Positions 1 to 6,052 of a stretch of DNA of 8,495 nt are shown here, piece by piece. The stretch's first letter is position 1; every line of letters starts with the position of its first letter. The stretch comes from CAZDYI01 sp964509765. GTDB lineage: Bacteria; Pseudomonadota; Gammaproteobacteria; Tethybacterales; Tethybacteraceae. The notes below the pieces were generated by a model, which was not told where the DNA came from, searched no databases, and was given only the letters and a program-made list of their open reading frames with translations. Made by a program: the position numbers and the translations under genes. The DNA lies in contig CAZDYI010000116.1 of NCBI GenBank assembly GCA_964509765.1, forward strand, positions 1 to 8,495. Direction: 5' to 3'.

Positions 1-782
1 GCGAGCGCCTTGAGGACCGTGTCGAAGTCGATGTGGCCGTCGCCGGGGACGGTGAACACCCCCTCGCGTATCGCCCGGACGAATGACCAGTCCTCGGCCA
101 GGCAGCGGTCGAAGGGCCCCTTGCGCAGGTCCTTGAGGTGCACGTAGGACAGCCGCGCCGAGTGCTTGCGCGCGACCTCGTACGGGTTTCCGCCGGCGAA
201 GACCAGGTGGCCGGTGTCGAGCAGCAGCCCGAGGTCCCTGCCGGTGCTGGCCATGAGCATCTCGATGTCCTTGGCGGTCTGGACCACCGTGCCCATGTGG
301 TGGTGGAAGCACAGGCGGACGCCGCGCGACTTGGTGTGCTTGGCGAGCGCGGTCAGCTTCTTTCCGTAGGCCTTGAACTCGGCCTCCTCCATCACCGGGC
401 GCTCGCTGAGCGGGACGTCCTCGCCCTGGATCGATCCGTCGATCTCGCCGTAGAACATGATCTCGGTCCCGCAGCCGGTGAACATCCTCAGGTACGACTC
501 GATCCGGTCGATCTCGTCCTCGACGGTGCCGGTGCGCAGCATTCCCGACCACCATCCCGAGGCCATCACGATGCCGGCCTCGCTGAGCTTCTTCGACAGG
601 ACCTTGGGGTCCTGCGGGAACGACCGGCCGGCCTCGGTGCCGGCGTAGCCGGCCTCCTCGCTCTCCTGCAGGCACTCCTCGAGCGTGTACGCGTCGGACA
701 TCTCGGCGATGTCGTCGTTGATCCAGGCAATGGGCGCGACGGCAAGCCGCACCTGCTTCGGGCCGAGCGAGGGGGACGCCAT
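1..782 (-). CDS. iolE: Inosose dehydratase IolE (2-keto-myo-inositol dehydratase), C-terminus cut by window edge
   Basis: This frame is open from an ATG at 782 to the left edge with no stop, so 260 codons are visible of a family usually near 300. IolE (EC 4.2.1.44) removes water from scyllo-inosose to give 3D-(3,5/4)-trihydroxycyclohexane-1,2-dione in cytoplasmic myo-inositol breakdown. The translation has the order expected of this AP-endonuclease-2-like TIM barrel family: an N-terminal strand ending AWINDD (19-24), a GYAGTEAG segment (45-52), a His cluster FHHHMGT (159-165), the LLLDTGH strand (186-192), the VHLKD strand (214-218) and a VPGDGHIDF segment (245-253). Asp189, His215 and the His cluster are plausible metal ligands. 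The start overlaps the iolD stop as TGATG, implying translational coupling. Assignment as IolE and not another sugar isomerase/epimerase rests on both sequence pattern and the iolD neighbour. Confidence 0.9.
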   Translation of the reverse strand, partial: MASPSLGPKQVRLAVAPIAWINDDIAEMSDAYTLEECLQESEEAGYAGTEAGRSFPQDPKVLSKKLSEAGIVMASGWWSGMLRTGTVEDEIDRIESYLRMFTGCGTEIMFYGEIDGSIQGEDVPLSERPVMEEAEFKAYGKKLTALAKHTKSRGVRLCFHHHMGTVVQTAKDIEMLMASTGRDLGLLLDTGHLVFAGGNPYEVARKHSARLSYVHLKDLRKGPFDRCLAEDWSFVRAIREGVFTVPGDGHIDFDTVLKAL

Positions 783-2644
783 CACAGGCCCCCGTGGCGG
801 GCCTTGCGGCCGCGGACCTGGCCGCGCCGCGCCTTGCGCACCGCCGCGCGCCTGCTCACCTCGGGGACGCCGACGTCCCACCATGCGTCGCCGCCGGTCC
901 ACTCGTACTGGTCGGTGCGGATTGCGATCAGGTACGAGTCCCTCGAGCGCCTCGCGCGGCCGAAGGCATCCTCGAGCCCCTCTACGTCGGACACCCACTC
1001 GCCGCCGGCTCCCATGCTCTTGGCGTGCTCGACGAAGTCGACCTTGACCGCGCGGCCCTCGCAGTGGCGGAACAGGTTGTTGAACTCGGCGCCGCCCTTG
1101 CCCGCCTGCAGCCGGTTGATCACAGCGTAGCCGCCGTTGTCGCACAGGACGAAGATCACCTTGTGGCCGGTCATCACGGTCGACAGGACGTCGGAGTTCA
1201 TCATCAGGTACGAGCCGTCGCCGATCATCGAGATCACCTCGCCCGCGCCGCGCTTGCCCATCCGGAAGCCGTACGCGCCCGAGACCTCGTAGCCCATGCA
1301 CGAGTAGCCGAACTCGCAGTCGAAGTCGCCGCGCTGGCGGCTCATCCAGTGCTTGTTGTGCTCGCCCGGCAGGCCGCCTGCGGCCGACAGGGTCATGTCG
1401 CCCCTCTTCGCAAGCCGGTTGACCGCGCCCATCACCTGGCCGTAGGTCGGGAGCCTGCCCCTTTTCGCCTTCGGGTCCGCGCAGCCGCGCAGGTACCTGC
1501 GCCACTTCCCGTACTCGCGGCCCGCGCGCCCGAGCCACCTCGGCGGCGCCTTGTGCGCGCCGACGGCCCGCGAGATCTCCTTTAGCGACTCGCGCGCGTC
1601 GCCGACCACCGCGATCGCGTCGCGCTTGGCCGCGTCGGGCGGGCAGGCGTTCACCGAGACGACCTGCACGCCCGGGTGCGAGAACACCGAGCCGGAGGAG
1701 GTGGTGAAGTCCTGCAGCCGCGTCCCGACCGCGAGCACGACGTCGGCCTCGGGGGCGATCGCGTTCGCCGACGACGAGCCGGTCACCCCAACCGGGCCCG
1801 CGTAGTTCGGGTGGTCGCCCGGCAGGGAAGAGCGCCCCGAGAGCGTCTCGACCACCGGGATGCCGCACCCCTTCGCGAGCGCAATCAGCGCGTCCTCGGC
1901 CATCGAGTAGCGCACTCCGCCGCCGGCGACGATCAGGGGGCGCCGCGCCGCGCGGAGGGCCTCCGCGGCCTGCGCGACGCTCAGCCGGTCCGGCCGCGGC
2001 CGCGGCATGTAGTGCGTGACGGGCTCGAAGAACGAGGCCGGGTACGGGTAGGCGTCCTCCTGGACGTCCTGCGGGAGCGCGAGGAACACGGGCCCGCAGC
2101 TTCCGGGGTCGAGCATCGACGCCCACGCCTGCGGCAGGGTCGACAGCAGCTGCGCCGGGTGGGTGATGCGGTCCCAGTACTGAACGACCGGGCGGAAGGC
2201 GTCGTTGACCGTCGTGCCCGGCTCGCCGCGGTTCTCGACCTGCTGGAGGACCGGGTCCTGCAGCCGGCTCGCGAAGGTGTCGCCGGAGATGAACAGCGCC
2301 GGCAGGCGGTTTGCGTGCGCGACCGCCGCGGCGGTGACCATGTTGGTCGCGCCGGGGCCGATCGAGCTCGTCGCCGCCATGAAGCCGCGCCGCAGGCGCG
2401 CGCGGGCGAAGCCGCAGCAGGCAAGGCCCATGCCCTGCTCGTTCTGGCCGCGGTAGGTCGGCATCTCCCGGCGGACCGAGTGGAGCGCCTCGCCGAGGCA
2501 GGTAACGTTGCCGTGGCCGAATATCGCGAACACACCGGCGCACAGCTGCGCCTCGGTTCCGTCTTCGAGGTCCACCCGCTGGGCGGCCAGGTGGCGCACC
2601 AGGGCCTGCGCCATGGTCAGTCTCACCGTCTTGTGCCTGGGCAT
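782..2644 (-). CDS. iolD: 3D-(3,5/4)-trihydroxycyclohexane-1,2-dione hydrolase IolD (ThDP-dependent)
   Basis: IolD (EC 3.7.1.22) opens the ring dione made by IolE to 5-deoxy-D-glucuronate, using thiamine diphosphate and Mg2+ in the cytoplasm. The 620-residue product matches the family's usual length. It starts TVRLTMAQALVRHL (6-19), a typical IolD beginning. The N-terminal ThDP (PYR) domain has GHGNV (43-47) and NEQ (68-70), with Glu69 the likely cofactor-activating glutamate. The middle domain spans roughly 220-360 (LIVAGGG at 237-243). The C-terminal ThDP domain has the GDGSY motif (475-479) and NGGYAVINR (503-511), the metal/diphosphate site. WWDVGVPEVS near 588-597 is also family-like. 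I chose the ATG at 2644 because a strong AGGAGGAGGA Shine-Dalgarno lies at 2651-2660. The open frame runs back to a TTG at 2797, but those 51 codons are Arg/Gly/Pro-rich and unlike IolD. No inositol regulator gene is visible in the window. Confidence 0.95.
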   Translation of the reverse strand: MPRHKTVRLTMAQALVRHLAAQRVDLEDGTEAQLCAGVFAIFGHGNVTCLGEALHSVRREMPTYRGQNEQGMGLACCGFARARLRRGFMAATSSIGPGATNMVTAAAVAHANRLPALFISGDTFASRLQDPVLQQVENRGEPGTTVNDAFRPVVQYWDRITHPAQLLSTLPQAWASMLDPGSCGPVFLALPQDVQEDAYPYPASFFEPVTHYMPRPRPDRLSVAQAAEALRAARRPLIVAGGGVRYSMAEDALIALAKGCGIPVVETLSGRSSLPGDHPNYAGPVGVTGSSSANAIAPEADVVLAVGTRLQDFTTSSGSVFSHPGVQVVSVNACPPDAAKRDAIAVVGDARESLKEISRAVGAHKAPPRWLGRAGREYGKWRRYLRGCADPKAKRGRLPTYGQVMGAVNRLAKRGDMTLSAAGGLPGEHNKHWMSRQRGDFDCEFGYSCMGYEVSGAYGFRMGKRGAGEVISMIGDGSYLMMNSDVLSTVMTGHKVIFVLCDNGGYAVINRLQAGKGGAEFNNLFRHCEGRAVKVDFVEHAKSMGAGGEWVSDVEGLEDAFGRARRSRDSYLIAIRTDQYEWTGGDAWWDVGVPEVSRRAAVRKARRGQVRGRKARHGGL

Positions 2645-2647
2645 TGC

Positions 2648-2690
2648 CGGTCCTCCTCCTGTCCGTCGCGGCCCGACGGCGGCAGGACCG
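2648..2690 (-). promoter_or_regulatory. iolD ribosome-binding site inside a possible nested RNA hairpin
   Basis: Read as iolD mRNA, CGGTCCT (2690-2684) can pair perfectly with AGGACCG (2654-2648). This stem encloses a second hairpin, CCGTCG (2679-2674) with CGACGG (2668-2663). The repeated Shine-Dalgarno AGGAGGAGGA (2660-2651) straddles the outer stem: the distal AGGAGG is free, but the register with the better 7-base spacing to the ATG is partly paired. The pairing is seen in the sequence; any control of translation is inference, and GC-rich DNA forms such stems easily by chance. Confidence 0.35.
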
Positions 2691-2787
2691 CCCCTGACCG
2701 GACCCCTTTCCCTCGTCGGGCGCCGCGCGGTGCGGCAGGTCCCGAAACGGCCCGGAAGGCGCAGCCCGCCGAGCCGATTCAGGCGGA

Positions 2788-2816
2788 ATTCTAACAAAAA
2801 ATCCGCAGGTTGCGAA
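2788..2816 (-). promoter_or_regulatory. Candidate sigma70-type promoter for iolDE
   Basis: On the minus strand TTCGCA (2816-2811) is followed after 17 bases by TAGAAT (2793-2788). These match TTGACA at 4 of 6 positions and TATAAT at 5 of 6. The spacer is the AT-richest stretch of the divergent region. Transcription would start near 2781, giving a leader of about 137 bases before iolD. This is the best promoter-like sequence upstream of iolD by eye; no experimental support is available. Confidence 0.4.
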
Positions 2817-2855
2817 AACTCCCCTCCCGAGGCGGCGCGAAGCGGGGCGTTAGGC

Positions 2856-2861
2856 TAGAAT
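2856..2861 (+). promoter_or_regulatory. -10-like TAGAAT immediately upstream of the cytochrome gene
   Basis: TAGAAT ends 8 bases before the cytochrome ATG at 2870, and no Shine-Dalgarno sequence lies between. If it works as a -10 box, the transcript would start about 1-3 bases before the ATG and be essentially leaderless. No convincing -35 box is present 16-18 bases upstream (the sequence there is a GC run), so confidence is low. Confidence 0.3.
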
Positions 2862-2869
2862 CCGCCGCC

Positions 2870-3487
2870 ATGCGTTCCTTGCGCCTTGCGGCCTTCACCC
2901 TGCTGCTGTCGGCTACTGCGGTACCCGCCTCCGTCGGCCAGGAGCTGGTCGCCGGCGACGCGGCCGCCGGCGCGTCCCTGTACCAGGTCTCCTGCATGTC
3001 CTGCCACGGCTCGGCCGGCAACAGCCTCGTTCCCGAGCAGCCCGTCCTAGCCGGCCAGCACGCCGAGTACACCGCCGCGCAGATCCGCAGCTTCAAGTCC
3101 AAGGACCGGGTGAGCGCCCTCATGCAGCCGTTCGTCGACCCGCTGTCCGACGAGGACATCGACAACATCTCCGTCTACCTCGAGGGCCAGCAGGCCGGCC
3201 TGTCCGGCGCGGTCGACGCCGATCTCGCGTCCGCCGGCGAGTCGCTCTACCGCAACGGCATCCCCGGGCGCGCGGTCCCCAACTGCACGGGCTGCCACGG
3301 CCCCGCCGGCAAGGGCATCCCGCCGCTGTACCCGAGGCTGTCCGGCCAACACGCCGCCTACACCGTCAAGACGCTCACCGAGCTGCGCGACGGAACGAGG
3401 CCCAACGCCGTGATGCGGGACATCGCCGCCGGGATGACCGACGCCGACATCGCCGCGCTGGCGGAGTACATCGCCGGGCTGCACTGA
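2870..3487 (+). CDS. Periplasmic di-haem cytochrome c (cytochrome c4 type)
   Basis: The 205-residue product has a signal peptide (basic MRSLR start, hydrophobic 6-18, likely cleavage after VPA at 18-20) and two similar class I cytochrome c halves. Haem sites are CMSCH (42-46) and CTGCH (139-143). The likely distal methionines are Met85 and Met182, each placed identically before a helix (LSDEDI at 92-97, MTDADI at 189-194). Cytochromes c4 are about 190-210 residues, arise from an internal duplication and carry electrons from the bc1 complex to terminal oxidases, so size and layout fit. The ATG at 2870 is chosen because the signal peptide begins there; the frame extends back only to a TTG at 2810. 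No Shine-Dalgarno is visible. The M48 peptidase gene follows after 25 bases, but nothing links the two functionally. A di-haem electron carrier of another class I subfamily remains possible. Confidence 0.9.
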   Translation: MRSLRLAAFTLLLSATAVPASVGQELVAGDAAAGASLYQVSCMSCHGSAGNSLVPEQPVLAGQHAEYTAAQIRSFKSKDRVSALMQPFVDPLSDEDIDNISVYLEGQQAGLSGAVDADLASAGESLYRNGIPGRAVPNCTGCHGPAGKGIPPLYPRLSGQHAAYTVKTLTELRDGTRPNAVMRDIAAGMTDADIAALAEYIAGLH

Positions 3488-3512
3488 TGCAACCCATAAC
3501 GCGGAGGAGTCA

Positions 3513-4631
3513 ATGATGATTCAATCGTTCAGAAACCCTTGCATCAGCGGAGACCGCGAAGTCCGAATGACATGGCGGAAAAACATCCTCGCATTGCTTG
3601 TCATCACGATAGGCGGCTTTCTCGCTGGATGCGCCCGGCCCACCACATCGGGATTTGACCTCTCGTCGGAAGAAGTCGATGCCGAGAAGTTTCAGCAGCA
3701 CCTCGCGCTGTTCAAAAAAAGAACGCTGCAGCAAAAGCGCGTCTGGCGCATAGCAGGGGTTCTCAATCGGGCGGCGCTTGACGTTTGCGAGGAAAAAATC
3801 GCCCATAATTTCGGAGTGTTCGTTCTTCCTGACATAGACAGCTTCGAAGAAGACTGGAGGGAGATATCCCGGTCAGCAGGACACAAAGCCAACCCTGTCC
3901 TCGGTGAGGTCTTAGCCAACTCTGGAGCTGAAGCCGGCGGTCTGAAGTCCGGAGATGAAATACTGACGATAGGCGAACACGTGTTCGAAGGGCCCGAGGG
4001 AATGACTTGGAACGACTACGCGGAAGCAGACCCAATCGAAGCAGGAAGGCACAGCATAGTGCTGAACAGGAACAACGAACGCATTACTCTCTTCGTGTCA
4101 ACACAGGAATACTGCGACTACCCCATCAGCATTTACGATGACGGCAGCCTCAATGCCTACGCAGACGGCGAGGAGATGTACATCACCCCCCGGATGGTTA
4201 ACTTCACCGCAGACGACCAAGCCCTGGCATTCGTCATCTCCCATGAGCTGGCGCACAACATCATGGCACACATCGATTCGAAGACAGTCAATGCCATGGG
4301 AGGCTTGGTTGTGGACCTCGCCATACTGTTCGCAACCGGAGTTGACACGAGCGGCGCGTTCTCAAACCTCGGGGGCCAACTGTACTCAAAGGAGTTTGAG
4401 GCAGAGGCGGACTACATCGGCCTGTACCTGATGGCGAAGGCAGGCATGGAGATAGACGGAGCGGAAGACTTCTGGCGCAACCTGACTGTAGAAGTCGGCA
4501 GCACAAACGAGTTCTCACAAACCCACCCTTCCTCTCCGGAGCGGTTCGTAGCGATGGAAAAGACCATCGAGGAAATCAAGGGGCAAATCGCCAGGGGCGA
4601 AAAGCTCCAGCCCCGGTACAAGGACAACTGA
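3513..4631 (+). CDS. Lipoprotein zinc metallopeptidase, M48-like, with inserted PDZ-like domain
   Basis: From the ATG at 3513 the product is 372 residues. A hydrophobic segment (24-39) ends in the lipobox LAGC with Cys40; Ala follows the Cys, which usually means outer-membrane sorting. Residues about 125-196 look like a PDZ domain (VLANSGAEAGGLKSGDEI at 133-150). The peptidase part has HELAH (244-248) for two zinc ligands and the catalytic Glu245, then EAEAD (296-300) supplying the likely third ligand Glu296, and THPSSPERF (337-345) as in BepA/LoiP/Oma1-like enzymes. A hydrophobic stretch at 263-275 lies between the motifs. It probably cleaves misfolded envelope proteins, but its substrate is unknown. 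The 3513 start has a good GGAGG at 3503-3507. The ATG at 3567 (residue 19) would give a more standard 21-residue lipoprotein signal but lacks an RBS, so the start is uncertain. Base composition is far lower in GC than the neighbours, with many AAA, ATA and AGA codons. Confidence 0.88.
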   Translation: MMIQSFRNPCISGDREVRMTWRKNILALLVITIGGFLAGCARPTTSGFDLSSEEVDAEKFQQHLALFKKRTLQQKRVWRIAGVLNRAALDVCEEKIAHNFGVFVLPDIDSFEEDWREISRSAGHKANPVLGEVLANSGAEAGGLKSGDEILTIGEHVFEGPEGMTWNDYAEADPIEAGRHSIVLNRNNERITLFVSTQEYCDYPISIYDDGSLNAYADGEEMYITPRMVNFTADDQALAFVISHELAHNIMAHIDSKTVNAMGGLVVDLAILFATGVDTSGAFSNLGGQLYSKEFEAEADYIGLYLMAKAGMEIDGAEDFWRNLTVEVGSTNEFSQTHPSSPERFVAMEKTIEEIKGQIARGEKLQPRYKDN

Positions 4632-4637
4632 CCTGCG

Positions 4638-4662
4638 GACCCGCTCCGGACACAGGCGGGTC
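4638..4662 (+). terminator. Weak rho-independent terminator after the M48 gene
   Basis: GACCCGC (4638-4644) pairs perfectly with GCGGGTC (4656-4662) across an 11-base loop, starting 6 bases after the peptidase stop. The following GGCTTTC has only three T's, so it may need help or act in both directions with the next hairpin in this convergent gap. Confidence 0.45.
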
Positions 4663-4688
4663 GGCTTTCACGAAACTACTTCAGAGCG

Positions 4689-4706
4689 GCCGGCCGCCGG
4701 GCCGGC
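4689..4706 (-). terminator. GC-only hairpin downstream of argD
   Basis: GCCGGCC (4689-4695) pairs with GGCCGGC (4700-4706) around a 4-base loop, 6 bases past the argD stop. It is very stable but no T tract follows on the minus strand, so it may only stabilise the mRNA end or give partial termination. Confidence 0.35.
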
Positions 4707-4712
4707 GATTGG

Positions 4713-5906
4713 CTAGAGGTTGCCGAAGGCCCTCCGGAGCCTCGACACCCCCCTCTTGATCTCCGCCTTGGTGATGTTCAGCGGCGGGACGATCCGGATC
4801 ACGTCGTCGCCGGTCGGGATCACGAGCACGCCCTCCTCGAGCGCACGGTAGGCAAGGCGGCGCGGCTTGGAGCGGTTGGTGTCGAGGACGAGCCCGACCA
4901 TCAGGCCCTTGCCGCGGATGTCCTCGATCGGCAGGCCCCTGCGCTTGAGCGCCTTGAGCAGCTTCTGCAGGTAGGCGCCCCTCGAGCGCACCCTTGCGAT
5001 GAAGTCGGACCTTGGGATCTGCATGAGGATCTCCTCGATCACGGCCATCGCAACCGGGTTGCCGCCGTACGTCGTCCCGTGGTCGCCGGGCTGGAGCACC
5101 CCGTCCGCGCGTCCGGAGAGCAGCGTCGCCGCGACGGGAAAGCCGCCGCCGAGCCCCTTGCCGAGCGTTATGACGTCGGGGCTGATTCCGGTTCCCTTGT
5201 GCGCGAGCAGGTTGCCGGTGCGGCCCATGCCGCACTGGATCTCGTCAACTATGAAAAGCGCGTCGTTCTTGATGCACAGCTTGTTGAGAAGCTTGAGCGT
5301 GGACGTCGGAACCTGGACGACCCCGGACTCCCCCTGGATCGGCTCGACTATCGCGGCGCAGACCTTGTTGCTGAACGCGGCCTTGATCTCCTTCTCGTCA
5401 TCCATGGACACATGCGCAAACCCCGGCGCCTGCGGGCCGAACTCCTTCCAGAGCCTAGGCTGGCCGCTCGCGGCGAGCGAAAGGCCGATCCTGCCGTGGA
5501 ACGATCCCTTGAGCGACACGACCCGGTGCTTGCCCTTGGCGATCGCGGTGCCCCGCTTGCGGGCGATCTTCAGCGCGCACTCGTTCGCCTCGGCGCCCGA
5601 GTTGGAGAAGAATGCCTTCTTCATGCCGGTCAGCCTCAGCAGCCGGCGGGCGGTCTTGACCGTGCGGTTGTGGACGTGGAGGTTCGAGACGTGCATCAGC
5701 AACCTAGACTGCTCAGCTATCGCGCGTGTAAGGTTCGCCTCCCCGTGGCCGAGCGACGAAACCGCAACTCCCGCGGAGAAGTCAATGAAGTCGTTACCTG
5801 CCCTGTCGAGAAGCGTCGAGCCCTTGCCGCTTACGAATATGGGTCCCTCGGGCGCGTACGCGCCGACCATGTACCTGTTCCAGGCGTCCTTGTTTCCGAA
5901 TGACAT
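4713..5906 (-). CDS. argD: Acetylornithine aminotransferase (class III, PLP-dependent)
   Basis: The 397-residue product fits ArgD (EC 2.6.1.11), which exchanges the amino group between N-acetylornithine and 2-oxoglutarate in arginine synthesis; many ArgD enzymes also act on succinyl-diaminopimelate for lysine. Visible motifs are LDRAGNDFIDFSAGVAV (33-49), NSGAEANE (102-109) for the PLP phosphate, FHGR (136-139), EPIQGESG (188-195), VDEIQCGMGRTG (220-231) with Asp221 facing the pyridine nitrogen, the PLP lysine Lys250 in LGKGLGGGFP (248-257), and HGTTYGGNP (276-284). The ATG at 5906 starts right where ArgD homologs begin; the frame runs back to a TTG at 5966 that adds 20 unrelated residues. 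There is no purine-rich Shine-Dalgarno, since the bases before the ATG read CACCTCATC. It follows infA by 144 bases on the same strand, an unusual neighbour. A related omega-aminotransferase (for example succinylornithine or GABA class) is possible but less likely. Confidence 0.88.
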   Translation of the reverse strand: MSFGNKDAWNRYMVGAYAPEGPIFVSGKGSTLLDRAGNDFIDFSAGVAVSSLGHGEANLTRAIAEQSRLLMHVSNLHVHNRTVKTARRLLRLTGMKKAFFSNSGAEANECALKIARKRGTAIAKGKHRVVSLKGSFHGRIGLSLAASGQPRLWKEFGPQAPGFAHVSMDDEKEIKAAFSNKVCAAIVEPIQGESGVVQVPTSTLKLLNKLCIKNDALFIVDEIQCGMGRTGNLLAHKGTGISPDVITLGKGLGGGFPVAATLLSGRADGVLQPGDHGTTYGGNPVAMAVIEEILMQIPRSDFIARVRSRGAYLQKLLKALKRRGLPIEDIRGKGLMVGLVLDTNRSKPRRLAYRALEEGVLVIPTGDDVIRIVPPLNITKAEIKRGVSRLRRAFGNL

Positions 5907-5922
5907 GATGAGGTGAAGGCGT

Positions 5923-5958
5923 TCAGTGACTGAGGGTCCCGAAGCGATAGTCCGCCAT
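5923..5958 (-). other. Possible 11-codon leader ORF upstream of argD
   Basis: An ATG at 5958 opens MADYRFGTLSH and stops at TGA (5925-5923), 16 bases before the argD ATG. GCAGGTGA ahead of it is a fair Shine-Dalgarno at a suitable distance, whereas argD has none. It would lie within the leader of a transcript from the TAAAAT box at 5999-5994. It has no run of Arg codons of the kind seen in attenuator peptides. It may be a translation-coupling leader or a chance ORF. Confidence 0.2.
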
Positions 5959-5993
5959 GTCGGCAATCACCTGCTTGAGGAAGTTCTCGCCGA

Positions 5994-5999
5994 ATTTTA
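5994..5999 (-). promoter_or_regulatory. -10-like TAAAAT upstream of argD
   Basis: On the minus strand TAAAAT (5999-5994) matches TATAAT at 5 of 6 and is followed by TCGGCG. It resembles the TAGAAT boxes near iolD and the cytochrome gene, which are followed by TCCGCC and CCGCC. No recognisable -35 lies 17 bases upstream. It would allow argD to be transcribed separately from the ribosomal genes, with a leader of about 80 bases. Confidence 0.35.
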
Positions 6000-6025
6000 C
6001 CAAACCCCGCGCGCCTTGAGGCATG

Positions 6026-6052
6026 GAGCGGAGTGTCCGGCCGCATCCGCTC
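6026..6052 (-). terminator. Stem-loop at the end of infA
   Basis: On the minus strand GAGCGGA (6052-6046) pairs perfectly with TCCGCTC (6032-6026) around a 13-base loop, beginning inside the infA stop codon. No T tract follows directly. It may mark the end of the ribosomal transcript or shield its 3' end, which would fit a separate argD promoter. Confidence 0.3.

Noticed and set aside
138..2794. Long plus-strand open frames (330, 263 and 372 codons) opposite iolE and iolD
   Set aside because: They are rich in Arg, Ala, His and Val, resemble no family I know, and mirror the third-position GC bias of clear iolE and iolD genes on the other strand.
2645..2797. N-terminal extension of iolD to a TTG at 2797
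   Set aside because: The 51 added residues are Arg/Gly/Pro-rich and unlike IolD, the promoter-like box lies inside them, and the ATG at 2644 has a strong Shine-Dalgarno.
3484..3547. Perfect 9-base inverted repeat CTGATGCAA / TTGCATCAG flanking the peptidase start
   Set aside because: By a rough estimate, one or two such matches within about 50 bases are expected by chance in a window this size, and no other mobile-element feature accompanies it.
3510..4035. Minus-strand open frames of 75-98 codons opposite the M48 gene
   Set aside because: No Shine-Dalgarno, no recognisable family, and wholly inside a gene with clear catalytic motifs.
4632..4712. Convergent gap as a possible insertion or attachment site for the low-GC gene
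   Set aside because: It holds only two hairpins best read as transcript ends; I see no target-site duplication matching sequence near 3488.
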